Part shown: positions 45,571 to 54,139 of the stretch, piece by piece | Layout of the letters: each line of letters starts with the position of its first letter | How positions within the stretch are numbered: position 1 is the first letter of the stretch | Origin: Mesorhizobium erdmanii USDA 3471 | GTDB taxonomy: Bacteria > Pseudomonadota > Alphaproteobacteria > Rhizobiales > Rhizobiaceae | Length of the DNA stretch: 64,000 bases | Direction of reading: 5' to 3' | Assembly: GCF_000472705.1 (NCBI RefSeq) | Contig: NZ_KI421454.1 | Location: 1-64,000 of the forward strand | The notes under the pieces: model-generated | Database searches by the model: none | Seen by the model: only the letters and a program-made list of their open reading frames with translations | Told to the model about the DNA's origin: nothing | Made by a program: the position numbers and the translations under genes

Positions 45571-45628
45571 TCGCTTGGCGGGGAGGGCCGAGAATAGGCT
45601 TCCGTTCCTATTCTCCGCCGCCAAGCGA
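45571..45628 (-). terminator. Long bipartite hairpin overlapping the fixP 3' end
   Basis: The outer arms TCGCTTGGCGG (45571-45581) and CCGCCAAGCGA (45618-45628) match perfectly. The inner arms GAGAATAGG (45590-45598) and CCTATTCTC (45607-45615) also match. The right arms lie inside the last codons of fixP, including its stop. It is probably the end of the fixNOQP transcript or a processing site. Confidence 0.5.
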
Positions 45629-46471
45629 ATGGACATAAACCGCAAGTTCCTTAACCTTGCTCTCGCCGAGACGCCCGATCCAGGCCGGCATGACACCGTG
45701 CTTCGGCGCGCGGACTTGGACGGCGATGGCTGTCTCGCCGGGTGCGTAGAGCCAGATCGCATCGGTCAGATTGGGCGCGCCGAGCTCTTTGTTGCCTTTC
45801 GCATTATCGCCATGACAGGCGACGCAGTTTTCCGCGAATACCTTGGCGCCGGGCTCGATAAGACTTGCATCCTGGACCTTGCCCGAGAGGCTGGCGACAT
45901 AGGCGCCGACCTGTGCGATCTGTTCGGGCGTGATGATGTCACCGAAGGGGGGCATTTCCGACTGCCGAGTATCCGGGTCGGATGCGAAACGGATGCCGTG
46001 CGCGATCGTTTGCTGGATCTGCTCGGTCGTGCCGCCCCATAGCCAGTCATCGTCGTTCAGGTTTGGAAAGCCCTTCGACCCTTGGGCGCCCGAGCCGTGG
46101 CATTGCACGCAATTGACCTTGAAGGTAGCTCCACCGGCCGCTACCGCGAATTCACGCAGCGCGTCGTCGGCTGCAATCTCGGATACGGTCTTCTGCTGGA
46201 TGGCCGCGACATATTTGCCCTTGGCGGCTTCGGCAGCCGCCAGCTCAATCTTGACAGCGTTGCGGCTGGAATAGCCAAGCACACCCTTGGTCGCGGAAGA
46301 CAGCATCGGCCAAGCCGGATACGCAATTGTATAAGCCACCGCCCAAGCGACGGTGATGTAGAAGGTTATCACCCACCATCGGGGCAATGGGTTGTTGAGT
46401 TCCCTTATCCCGTCCCATTCATGACCGGTCGTTGAGATGCCCGAGACTTCATCGATATGCTCGCTGCTCAT
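45608..46471 (-). CDS. fixP: Cbb3 oxidase di-heme cytochrome c subunit FixP
   Basis: A 287-residue subunit III of cytochrome cbb3 oxidase. It has one N-terminal membrane anchor (about residues 31-56, from WWVITFYITVAW) and two periplasmic c-type heme sites, CVQCH and CVACH, which feed electrons to FixO/FixN. The length and the GFPNLNDDDWLWGG block are typical. It starts 2 bp after fixQ. Confidence 0.96.
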   Translation of the reverse strand: MSSEHIDEVSGISTTGHEWDGIRELNNPLPRWWVITFYITVAWAVAYTIAYPAWPMLSSATKGVLGYSSRNAVKIELAAAEAAKGKYVAAIQQKTVSEIAADDALREFAVAAGGATFKVNCVQCHGSGAQGSKGFPNLNDDDWLWGGTTEQIQQTIAHGIRFASDPDTRQSEMPPFGDIITPEQIAQVGAYVASLSGKVQDASLIEPGAKVFAENCVACHGDNAKGNKELGAPNLTDAIWLYAPGETAIAVQVRAPKHGVMPAWIGRLGESKVKELAVYVHSLGGGE

Positions 46472-46473
46472 GA

Positions 46474-46623
46474 TCAGTCGTCCTTGAGTGGAATCTGGGC
46501 GGCTTGATCGGCCTGTGTTTTGCCGCCGGGACGCAAGGCAAAGGCAATGCAGCCGACGAAGAAGAGCGCCATGGCAAGCAGACCCCAGCTGTCCGCGAAT
46601 TCCCGCATCAAATTATAGCTCAT
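46474..46623 (-). CDS. fixQ: Cbb3 oxidase small subunit FixQ
   Basis: A 49-residue single-helix protein (MSYNLMREFADSWGLLAMAL at the start, then FFVGCIAFALRPGG), matching CcoQ/FixQ. It stabilises the oxidase core. It is located between fixO and fixP as in other rhizobia, 11 bp after the fixO stop. Confidence 0.93.
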   Translation of the reverse strand: MSYNLMREFADSWGLLAMALFFVGCIAFALRPGGKTQADQAAQIPLKDD

Positions 46624-46634
46624 TGCGTCCCCCC

Positions 46635-47366
46635 TCAGCGGTAGCCGGCTGCATCGTCATAGGTCTTGAAATCGACCAGTGTTCCCAGCATTTGCAGATA
46701 GGCGACGAGGGCATCCATCTCGGTCACCTGCTGCGGATTGCCGTCCAGATCACCGACTTTGGCTTTCGGATAGCGTTTCTCGACGCCGGAGGCATCGGCA
46801 TTCGGGTCGGCCTGGGCCATCAGATCGGCATTGGCGTGCGCGATCATGTCATCGGAGTACGGGACGCCAACACGCGCGTTCGCAACCAGATGCGTCGAGA
46901 AGTCCTTCACCTCGATCGGAGCGTCCTTCAGGAACGCATAGCTCGGCATGATCGATTCCGGCACCACGGAACGTGGATCGGAAAGATGTGCGACGTGCCA
47001 TGCGTTCGAATAGCGGTCACCGACCCGGGCGAGATCGGGCCCGGTGCGCTTCGATCCCCATTGGAAGGGATGATCGTACATCGACTCGGCGGCCAGGCTG
47101 TAGTGGCCGTAGCGCTCGACCTCGTCCCGGAAAGGCCTGATCATCTGGCTGTGGCAGAGGTAGCAGCCCTCGCGCACATAGATGTTGCGTCCGGCGAGTT
47201 CCAGTGGCGAGTAGGGCCGCATGCCTTCGACTTTCTCGATCGTGTTGTCGAGATAGAAAAGCGGCGCAATCTCGACGATGCCGCCGACGGTCACCACAAG
47301 AAGAGAGCCAACGAGAAGAAGCGTGGCGTTCTTCTCGATGATCGCGTGTTTGTCCATCAAGCCCAT
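46635..47366 (-). CDS. fixO: Cbb3 oxidase mono-heme cytochrome c subunit FixO
   Basis: A 243-residue subunit II with an N-terminal anchor helix and one c-type heme site in REGCYLCHSQMIRPF. ATG 47366 has GGAG about 8 nt upstream and lies 11 bp after the fixN stop. The longer open frame to 47624 lies inside fixN and is rejected. It transfers electrons from FixP to the FixN heme-copper centre. Confidence 0.96.
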   Translation of the reverse strand: MGLMDKHAIIEKNATLLLVGSLLVVTVGGIVEIAPLFYLDNTIEKVEGMRPYSPLELAGRNIYVREGCYLCHSQMIRPFRDEVERYGHYSLAAESMYDHPFQWGSKRTGPDLARVGDRYSNAWHVAHLSDPRSVVPESIMPSYAFLKDAPIEVKDFSTHLVANARVGVPYSDDMIAHANADLMAQADPNADASGVEKRYPKAKVGDLDGNPQQVTEMDALVAYLQMLGTLVDFKTYDDAAGYR

Positions 47367-47377
47367 TGTCTGGCTCC

Positions 47378-48988
47378 CTATTCGGCAGGCCGGAGGGCGG
47401 GCTCGGAACCTGGCATTGGTTGCTCTTCGCGCTGGTGGCCAAGAATGGTCATGGTCACGTTCCAGGCCATGAGCAGGGCGCCGGTGAGGTACATCGCACC
47501 GCCGATGGCGCGCATGACGTAGAAGGGATGCATGGCGGCGACGGTTTCGGCGAAGGAGTAGACGAGGAAACCCTGCTCGTCGTATTCGCGCCACATCAGG
47601 CCCTGCATGATGCCGGAAACCCACATCACCGCGGCGTAGACGACGATTCCGAGCGTCGCCAGCCAGAAGTGCCAGGTGACGAGCCGCAGCGAATAGAGAC
47701 GTTCACGGTTCCACAGTTTCGGCACCATGTAGTAGATTGCGCCGAACGAGATCATGCCAACCCAGCCGAGCGCGCCGGAATGGACATGGCCGATGGTCCA
47801 GTCCGTGTAGTGCGACAGCGAATTGACCGTCTTGATCGACATAATCGGACCTTCGAAGGTCGACATGCCGTAGAAGGCGACTGCCATCACCATCATGCGG
47901 ATGATCGGATCGGTGCGCAGCTTGTCCCAGGCGCCAGACAGCGTCATCAGGCCATTGATCATACCGCCCCATGACGGCATCCACAGCATGATCGAGAACG
48001 CCATGCCGAGCGTCTGCGCCCAGTCGGGTAAGGCGGTGTAATGCAGGTGGTGCGGGCCGGCCCAGATGTAGAGAAAGATGATCGCCCAGAAGTGGACGAT
48101 CGACAGGCGGTAGGAATAGACCGGCCGGTTCGCCTGCTTGGGCACGAAATAATACATCATGCCGAGGAACCCGGCGGTGAGGAAGAAACCGACGGCGTTG
48201 TGGCCATACCACCATTGCGTCAAGGCGTCCTGGACGCCGGAGAAGGCGGAGTAGCTCTTCGAGCCCAGGAACGACGCCGGCATCGACAGGTTGTTGATCA
48301 CATGCAGCATCGCGATTGTCACGATGAAGGACAGGTAGAACCAGTTGGCGACGTAGATATGCGGTTCCTTGCGCTTCAGGATCGTGCCGAGGAACAGGAC
48401 GAGATAGGCGACCCAGACGATGGTCAGCCAGAGATCCACATACCATTCGGGTTCGGCGTATTCGCGGGCTTCGGTGATGCCGAGCAGGTAGCCGGTCGCG
48501 GCCATGACGATGAACAGCTGGTAACCCCAGAACACAAACCAGGCCAGTTTGCCGCCAAGCAGCCGGGCGCGGCACGTGCGCTGCACGACATAGAGAGACG
48601 TGCAAAGCAAAGCGTTGCCGCCGAAAGCAAAGACGACGCCGGATGTGTGCAGCGGCCGCAGCCGGCCGAAATTGAACCAGGGTTGGATGTTGAGGTGAGG
48701 GTATGCCAGCTGCAGGGCAATGATCACACCGACGAGCATGCCGACGACGCCCCAGAATACCGTTGCAATGGCTCCGTAGCGGATCGGGCCATCCATGTAG
48801 GCGGAGGTGTCGACCGGAGCCGCCGGCTTGAAATCTGTGTTGCGCAGCAGGATCGCGGTAAAGCCAGCCACGGCGACGAACAAAACCCCCATATGCTGGC
48901 GAAAAGGTCCTTCTACGCCGAAGCCAGCAGCCACCAGGGCCGCAAAAGCAAACAGGCTTAGAACGACGATCTCCGTGCCGAATTTCAT
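47378..48988 (-). CDS. fixN: Cbb3 oxidase catalytic subunit I FixN
   Basis: A 536-residue polytopic membrane protein, the heme-copper oxygen-reducing subunit of the high-affinity oxidase used in microaerobic growth and nodules. Heme- and copper-ligand histidines occur in regions such as WAGPHHLHYTALPDW, TQWWYGHNAVGFF and GHVHSGALGWVG. ATG 48988 (MKFGTEIVV) has GGGGA upstream; the 13 extra residues from 49027 are unlikely. It is the first gene of fixNOQP. Confidence 0.97.
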   Translation of the reverse strand: MKFGTEIVVLSLFAFAALVAAGFGVEGPFRQHMGVLFVAVAGFTAILLRNTDFKPAAPVDTSAYMDGPIRYGAIATVFWGVVGMLVGVIIALQLAYPHLNIQPWFNFGRLRPLHTSGVVFAFGGNALLCTSLYVVQRTCRARLLGGKLAWFVFWGYQLFIVMAATGYLLGITEAREYAEPEWYVDLWLTIVWVAYLVLFLGTILKRKEPHIYVANWFYLSFIVTIAMLHVINNLSMPASFLGSKSYSAFSGVQDALTQWWYGHNAVGFFLTAGFLGMMYYFVPKQANRPVYSYRLSIVHFWAIIFLYIWAGPHHLHYTALPDWAQTLGMAFSIMLWMPSWGGMINGLMTLSGAWDKLRTDPIIRMMVMAVAFYGMSTFEGPIMSIKTVNSLSHYTDWTIGHVHSGALGWVGMISFGAIYYMVPKLWNRERLYSLRLVTWHFWLATLGIVVYAAVMWVSGIMQGLMWREYDEQGFLVYSFAETVAAMHPFYVMRAIGGAMYLTGALLMAWNVTMTILGHQREEQPMPGSEPALRPAE

Positions 48989-49067
48989 GACATGTCCCCG
49001 ACCAGGATTCCAATGCGCGGACGCCAAATCCGCGGTGCATTAATTCCGTAGTTGCCGCCTGCTCGCC

Positions 49068-49081
49068 CTGATCCATGTCAG
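49068..49081. promoter_or_regulatory. FNR/FixK-type anaerobox candidate upstream of fixN
   Basis: CTGATCCATGTCAG matches the TTGAT-N4-ATCAA consensus at 7 of 10 positions and is symmetric in its outer four bases. It lies 79 bp before the fixN ATG, a normal distance for an activator site, and also upstream of the divergent hemerythrin-like gene. Confidence 0.45.
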
Positions 49082-49138
49082 AGCCGCACGATTTTGCTTC
49101 GGGCAGCATCGAGTTCGGTGCAATCAGAAGGTGGCGAT

Positions 49139-49657
49139 TTGAACAAGGAAACGCAGCACGGGCCAACCCGCTCATGGACAAGTGCGGCTTTCTCGCGCCA
49201 GGCCGGCACAGAGGCGATTCCGGGCGAGGTCATGAAGCTTGCCCATCGGGAAAAGCTGGAGCTCTGCTTCTCGCTGGAAAGCATTGCCGATGCACTGCCG
49301 AACGTCGACCGCCTCAAATGTCTTGGAACGGCCAAGAAGATCGTTCCGCTGCTCCGTGACATTCATGGGTTTGAGGAGAGGGTGATTTTCCCTGCGTATG
49401 AGGCGCACTTGACCCCGGCCGAGGCCAAACTTGCCTCTACCAGCCGGTTGCGCATCGAGCACCTTGAGGATCAATGCTTCGCTGGCGAGGTGGCCGAAAC
49501 GCTCCTAGCGATCGGTCATGGTGATCCGATAGAGAGCGCGGAAGCTGTCGGATTCATGCTACGCGGCTTCTTCGAAGGCTTGCGGCGACACATCGCTTTC
49601 GAACGCGAGCATGTCCTGCCGCGGATCGTAATAAGCGACGAAGGCCCCGACGCTTAG
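49139..49657 (+). CDS. Hemerythrin-like domain protein
   Basis: A 172-residue four-helix protein with the hemerythrin cation-binding pattern: IHGFEERVIFPAYEA, LRIEHLEDQC, and LRRHIAFEREHVLPRI, supplying His and carboxylate ligands for a di-iron site. Such proteins bind oxygen or nitric oxide or serve iron handling. Placement between fixN and fnrN suggests a role in oxygen or NO response. Start: TTG 49139 behind GAAGGTGG; ATG 49232 would begin at MKLAHREKLE and also leaves the domain intact. Its last 4 bp overlap the convergent fnrN stop. Confidence 0.75.
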   Translation: MNKETQHGPTRSWTSAAFSRQAGTEAIPGEVMKLAHREKLELCFSLESIADALPNVDRLKCLGTAKKIVPLLRDIHGFEERVIFPAYEAHLTPAEAKLASTSRLRIEHLEDQCFAGEVAETLLAIGHGDPIESAEAVGFMLRGFFEGLRRHIAFEREHVLPRIVISDEGPDA

Positions 49658-50418
49658 GTCTCATTCACAAAGGCCGGTTGCCGCGCGCCTCGGCCGCCGC
49701 AGCGCTGCTCCAGCCGGCTCATGCTGTCGACCGTTACATGGCGTTTGTTCTCGATCCGGATCGCGCCGTCAGCCCGCAATCGCGTAAGCTGGCGGCTCAC
49801 GGTCTCGTTCGTCAGTCCAAGGAAATCAGAGATGTCGGCACGTGTCAGCGGCAGATCGAAGCATGCCGACCCAGCCGCCGGGTCGATACTGGAATCCATA
49901 TTCCGGGCGATCATGAGGAGAAAGCTCGCCACCTTCTCCGGTGCGGTCTTGCGCCCGAGAGTCACCATCCATTCAAGTGCCTCGTCGAGTTCGTCCAGCG
50001 TCTGCTTGAGCAGGCGATGCTCGAGTCCCGGTGATTCCTTCATTATCCGTTCAACGGCCGCCTTCGGAAACGAGCACAGCGAGACGGAGGTTGCCGCTTC
50101 CACATTGATCGTGCTTTTCACCTTGAAGGGCCGTCCCAGAAAATCCGGTGCGAACCGAAGACCGACAATCTGCTGGCGGCCGTCCGAAAGGCACTTCGTC
50201 AGCTTCACAACGCCTGAAAGCAAGTTTGAAAAGCTGTCGACGGCCTCGGCGTCGGCGATCAGTTCGACCCCCGGCTCGATCTTGTGCCGCGACGAAGTTT
50301 TGGCGAGCCCAACCAAATGGTTTGGATCGAGCGCACCGCAGACGCCGCGATGTCGTGCTGCGCAAGACAGGCAAAGAACGGGAATGCCGGAACTGTGAAT
50401 GTCTTGCCGTACTGTCAT
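49654..50418 (-). CDS. fnrN: Oxygen-sensing Crp/Fnr regulator FnrN
   Basis: A 254-residue regulator with a cAMP-receptor-like sensor domain and a C-terminal winged helix. Cys16, Cys19 and Cys27 (CLSCAARHRGVC) plus Cys115 match the four ligands of the FNR iron-sulphur cluster, so it can sense oxygen directly, unlike cysteine-poor FixK. The recognition helix has ETVSR, the FNR reading head for TTGAT half-sites. Likely targets are fixN, the hemerythrin-like gene and hemN, all of which have candidate anaeroboxes or lie beside one. It is divergent from hemN. Confidence 0.92.
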   Translation of the reverse strand: MTVRQDIHSSGIPVLCLSCAARHRGVCGALDPNHLVGLAKTSSRHKIEPGVELIADAEAVDSFSNLLSGVVKLTKCLSDGRQQIVGLRFAPDFLGRPFKVKSTINVEAATSVSLCSFPKAAVERIMKESPGLEHRLLKQTLDELDEALEWMVTLGRKTAPEKVASFLLMIARNMDSSIDPAAGSACFDLPLTRADISDFLGLTNETVSRQLTRLRADGAIRIENKRHVTVDSMSRLEQRCGGRGARQPAFVNET

Positions 50419-50503
50419 TACGCTCGCGCTACCGATCCCAAGTTTCGACAGGATAGCAAGCGATGGCAGAGAAATCCTTGCGGCAGTTTGTCCGTGCTGG
50501 AGG

Positions 50504-50517
50504 CTGACCGAAATCAG
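50504..50517. promoter_or_regulatory. FNR-type anaerobox candidate upstream of hemN
   Basis: CTGACCGAAATCAG matches TTGAT-N4-ATCAA at 7 of 10 positions and has the same CTGA/TCAG outer arms as the site before fixN. It lies 58 bp before the hemN ATG in the fnrN-hemN divergent region. Confidence 0.45.
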
Positions 50518-50575
50518 GGCATTGGCTCTTCGACGCGTCCAGACTTCCGGCGAGGCAAAAACGGCGGACCACCAA

Positions 50576-51925
50576 ATGAGACCGGATTTAGCTGCCAGGC
50601 TTGGCGAGAACGTCCCGCGTTATACCAGTTACCCGACCGCGCCGCATTTCCATCCTGGCGTCGACGCTGATGTCTATCGAAGCTGGTTGAAGGCGCTCGA
50701 AAGCGGTGACGAGGTCTCGCTCTACCTGCACATCCCTTATTGCGACCGGCTGTGCTGGTTCTGTGCGTGCCATACAAAGCAGACCCGCCGCTACGAGCCG
50801 GTGGCTTCGTATCTCCGCTCGCTTCACGCGGAGATCGCGACTGTCGCAGGTCTTGTCGGCGGCAAGGCCCATGTCCGCGCCGTGCATTTCGGCGGCGGCT
50901 CGCCGACCATGCTGAAGCCCGAGGATATGATAGCCTTGGGAACTGTCCTGCGGGATAGCTTCGATTTTCTTGCCGATGCGAAGATCAGCGTCGAAATCGA
51001 ACCCAACGACATGGACGAAGCCCGCCTTGATACACTTGCCGAGATCGGCATGGCGCGGGCGAGCCTCGGCGTTCAGGATTTCGATCCGAAGGTGCAGAAG
51101 GCGATCAACCGCGAGCAGAGCTTTTTGCAGACCAAGGCGGTTGTCGACGGCATTCGCTCTCGCGGCGTAGGGTCCGTGAACCTCGATTTGCTTTACGGCC
51201 TGCCGCATCAGACCAGGGAGAGCGTCTGTTCCACCGTGGCGCAGGCGCTGACTCTGGAGCCGGACCGGATGGCGCTGTTCGGCTACGCGCATGTGCCCTG
51301 GTTCAAGAAGCATCAGACTATGATCGACGAGGCATGGTTGCCGGGTCAGGCCGAACGGTTCGCTCAGTGGCAAATTGCCGCCCGTCTGATCATGGGCGCC
51401 GGATACGAGGCGATTGGAATAGACCATTTCGCCAAGCCGGATGATGCGCTTGCAGTCTCGGCTCGCGCGGGAACAATCCGCCGCAATTTCCAGGGCTACA
51501 CCGAGGATCGCTGCGAAACACTGATCGGGCTCGGGCCGTCATCGATCAGCCGGTTTCGACAGGGCTATTCGCAGAACATGCCGTCGACAGCCGAATATGG
51601 ACGCATGGTCGAGGGGGGACATCTGGCCACGGTCCGCGGCATCGCGTTTTCCGAAGATGACCGTGTTCGCGGCTGGATCATCGAGCGCTTGATGTGCGAT
51701 TTCGGCTTTTCAGCAGCCGATCTGGTGGAACGCTTCGGGGAAGCCGGACAAAAGCTTCTTTTCCAAGCAAGCTCCATCGCCATTGGCGACCCTGCTCGAC
51801 CGCTTGAACTCCAAGGTGACAGTTACGTCGTATCGGCGGAAAGTCGTCCCTTTGTAAGGAGCATTGCAGCGAAGTTCGACAAATATTTCGAAAGTGGAAC
51901 GGCCAGGCACTCAGTGGCAGTCTGA
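50576..51925 (+). CDS. hemN: Oxygen-independent coproporphyrinogen III dehydrogenase
   Basis: A 449-residue radical SAM enzyme that converts coproporphyrinogen III to protoporphyrinogen IX without oxygen, keeping heme available for the cbb3 oxidase in low oxygen. The cluster motif CxxxCxxC is CDRLCWFC, preceded by LYLHIPY, with HFGGGSPTML as the SAM-binding glycine motif and SVNLDLLYGLPHQT later. The length is standard. ATG 50576 is preceded by GGCGGA; the longer open frame runs through the regulatory region and is rejected. Adjacent fnrN and the fix genes give a coherent microaerobic set. Confidence 0.96.
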   Translation: MRPDLAARLGENVPRYTSYPTAPHFHPGVDADVYRSWLKALESGDEVSLYLHIPYCDRLCWFCACHTKQTRRYEPVASYLRSLHAEIATVAGLVGGKAHVRAVHFGGGSPTMLKPEDMIALGTVLRDSFDFLADAKISVEIEPNDMDEARLDTLAEIGMARASLGVQDFDPKVQKAINREQSFLQTKAVVDGIRSRGVGSVNLDLLYGLPHQTRESVCSTVAQALTLEPDRMALFGYAHVPWFKKHQTMIDEAWLPGQAERFAQWQIAARLIMGAGYEAIGIDHFAKPDDALAVSARAGTIRRNFQGYTEDRCETLIGLGPSSISRFRQGYSQNMPSTAEYGRMVEGGHLATVRGIAFSEDDRVRGWIIERLMCDFGFSAADLVERFGEAGQKLLFQASSIAIGDPARPLELQGDSYVVSAESRPFVRSIAAKFDKYFESGTARHSVAV

Positions 51926-52462
51926 GTGCCACAGACGAACGTCACCGTCTTCAGTGGATCGCGAACCTCCTCAAAATCCCCGAAACCAGCAGCTAACAAT
52001 TCGATAGTGCATATGACGCCACTTTACGATGCTGTGACGACGCGGGTATTTCCCAAAGGGGGTCGCATGGCAGAGGGCTGGGACCAGCCGGAACCCTGCA
52101 GGCAGGGCTCCACTTCGTATCCGCCCAAGCAGGTTGGATTGTTCGGCCCAGTCTTTCACTGAATGTCAGCGACGCACCCGATTGCGGCTTCCGCTACTCA
52201 GCGCTGCGGCTCTTGAATGCCCTTTGAGATGAGCTCAATTCTGAGTAACAACCGCACGGCGTTCCCACGTGTCTGAAACCATGCATCAGTGCGGCTAGCA
52301 CGCCCTGCGCCTTGTTCGCGGTTTCCGGGCCGCCCAGGCACTTACTTGACCTCCAGCTGCTCGAAGTTCGCGCATAGGCCTTACACGACGGATCGGTAGG
52401 CCGCGACGGCCGGGAAATTAGGCACCCGGGCGGCTGCGCCAATTGACCACTTTATGCTTCGA
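51926..52462. other. 537-bp interval between hemN and DUF2274 gene, no supported gene
   Basis: Both strands contain only short frames with no family resemblance. On the minus strand, fragments reading FPAVAAYRSVV (about 52410-52380) and, in another frame, ANFEQLEVK (ending near 52342) might be the decayed C-terminus of some former gene, but this is too weak to call. It marks the join between the fix cluster and the trb cluster. Confidence 0.4.
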
Positions 52463-52735
52463 TTACTCGGAATCTGAACCTGACACGCGTCGCGATTTCT
52501 CTGACATGCCGGCGGCAGGCAAGCTTTCCTTTCTGGCCTTGGCAAACGCTCTGTCACCTTCCAGAAACCCTGCCAGCATGAAAGGTATGAGTTCCGCTAC
52601 CGTTTCAGACTCGCCATAGGTCTGGCGGTAAAGCGCCGCATAGTCCTTGAGTGCTTGGTTCAGGTCCGCGCTAACGGTGATGGTCATCTTCGAAGGTGTC
52701 CGGTCTGGAAGCTTTCCAAGTTTCAGATCTGCCAT
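52463..52735 (-). CDS. DUF2274 domain protein of the trb cluster
   Basis: A 90-residue soluble protein (MADLKLGKLPDRTPSKMTIT at the start), matching the DUF2274 family that normally follows trbI in ICE-type trb operons. The function is unknown; a ribbon-helix-helix-like fold is possible. ATG 52735 has AGGAG at proper distance. It is now cut off from trbI by the 3.4-kb RIT insertion. Removing the insertion places this start 12 nt after the restored trbI stop. Confidence 0.85.
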   Translation of the reverse strand: MADLKLGKLPDRTPSKMTITVSADLNQALKDYAALYRQTYGESETVAELIPFMLAGFLEGDRAFAKARKESLPAAGMSEKSRRVSGSDSE

Positions 52736-52769
52736 GACTACTCCTGTTCAAGTCGGGTATGGGCGCAGC

Positions 52770-52811
52770 ACAAGATCATATGCCGCCCTGTGGACTATCC
52801 CGAGTTGCGTG
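52770..52811 (+). repeat. RIT terminal inverted repeat, left
   Basis: 42 bp beginning ACAAGATCATATGCC. It is identical to the reverse complement of 56142-56183 except at the sixth base (A here, G there). Confidence 0.95.
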
Positions 52812-52897
52812 CGCATGTGCTTCCTTTCTGTGGTAATATTAAGAGAATCAGTCGGCATAGTTTGGTTCGTCCAGAACCCGCCGACACTGTGTTTCCG

Positions 52898-54139
52898 ATG
52901 AACAGAGCAAGTCGAAAGAGGCGCTCTCGGCTTTTGGTCGAGGGTCCGCTGGCTCCCTATTTTGAGCCCTATGCCGAGTATCTTGCCGATCAGGGGTACT
53001 CGCAGGTTTCTTATTGGAAGAAAACGTTCCTCATCAATGAGTTCAGCCGATGGCTGGACCGGGAGGGCATCGCGGTCGAGGAGATAACGACCGCACATGA
53101 AGAAGCATTCCTGCGTGATCGGGCTCAACACCGCTGTCTCAAGGGCGGCGACCGCATCACGCTGTCCGGCGTGACGGCCTGGCTTCGTGAAAAAGGCGTT
53201 ATCGACGGCAGGGCCACGGCTTCGGTCGAGATATCTCCTGTTGACTTGGTCTTGCAGGAATACAGGTCCTACCTGCACGATGAGCGCGGCCTGGCAGCGG
53301 CGACCATCGAGAATTACCCCGGATATGTCAGGCGCTTTCTGACGGACATATCCGGCGAGGGCGAACTGCATCTCGCATCCGTGCATGCCAGCCAGATTGC
53401 GGACTACATCCGGCGAAATGCGCCGCAGGACCGCACATTCGCTTCGGCAAAGCACATCGTCACGGCACTGCGGTCGTTCTTCCGCTTCGCGCGGTACCGC
53501 GACTACATCCATACCGATCTTGCCGCGGCAGTCCCATCCGTTGCCGGATGGTCGATGGCGTCGATTCCGAGAGCGATGCCAGCCGACTGTGTTCGGGTTC
53601 TTCTGAACGCGAGCAAGGAATGGCGGGCGCCAGCCGGGTTGCGCAATCGAGCCATCCTGTTGTTGCTCGCGCGGCTCGGGCTGCGCGCAGGAGAGGTTGT
53701 CCGGCTTGAACTGGGGGATATCGATTGGGGTGAAGGCTCGCTGAGCGTGCATGGCAAGGGCCGTACGGAACGGCCGTTGCCCTTGCCTCATGACACGGGG
53801 CAGGCGATTGCAGCCTATCTGGAGCGCGGACGGCCGGAATCGGCCAGCCGCAGAGTGTTCTTGCGCTCCCGCGCCCCCTTTGAAGGTTTGAGGTCGTCCA
53901 GCGACGTAGGCCAGATCGTCGCGCGTGCGATCAGGCGTGCCGGGATTAAGCCCGGTCTCACTGGGTCGCATCAGCTTCGTCATGCGCTTGCCGTCGACAT
54001 GCTGCGCCAAGGGCTGTCGCTGACGGATATTGGCCAGATGCTGCGGCATCGCAGCCCGGATGCAACGCGGCGATACGCGAAGGTCGATCTGGATGCTTTG
54101 CGCAAAGTCGCCCTGCCATGGCCGGGGACTATGCCATGA
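52898..54139 (+). CDS. RIT tyrosine recombinase, first of three
   Basis: A 413-residue tyrosine recombinase. N-terminal SAM-like core-binding domains run to about residue 210. Catalytic parts: Arg in GLRAGEVVRL, Lys in HGKGRTERP, His-x-x-Arg in SHQLRHALAVDML, and the C-terminal His and Tyr in LRHRSPDATRRYAKVD. ATG 52898 has no strong ribosome-binding site, but upstream in-frame codons run back through the inverted repeat. The stop overlaps the second recombinase start (ATGA). Confidence 0.9.
   Translation: MNRASRKRRSRLLVEGPLAPYFEPYAEYLADQGYSQVSYWKKTFLINEFSRWLDREGIAVEEITTAHEEAFLRDRAQHRCLKGGDRITLSGVTAWLREKGVIDGRATASVEISPVDLVLQEYRSYLHDERGLAAATIENYPGYVRRFLTDISGEGELHLASVHASQIADYIRRNAPQDRTFASAKHIVTALRSFFRFARYRDYIHTDLAAAVPSVAGWSMASIPRAMPADCVRVLLNASKEWRAPAGLRNRAILLLLARLGLRAGEVVRLELGDIDWGEGSLSVHGKGRTERPLPLPHDTGQAIAAYLERGRPESASRRVFLRSRAPFEGLRSSSDVGQIVARAIRRAGIKPGLTGSHQLRHALAVDMLRQGLSLTDIGQMLRHRSPDATRRYAKVDLDALRKVALPWPGTMP

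Noticed and set aside
52194..52442. Minus-strand frame of 82 codons next to DUF2274
   Set aside because: No family resemblance or ribosome-binding site; at most decayed remains of a former gene.
40656..52462. Second copy of the tRNA-Phe 3' end (attR)
   Set aside because: Searched by eye at the gene-free intervals (40656-40913, 45411-45607, 51926-52462) without finding a repeat of the T arm and acceptor stem. An exact search of the extended sequence is needed.
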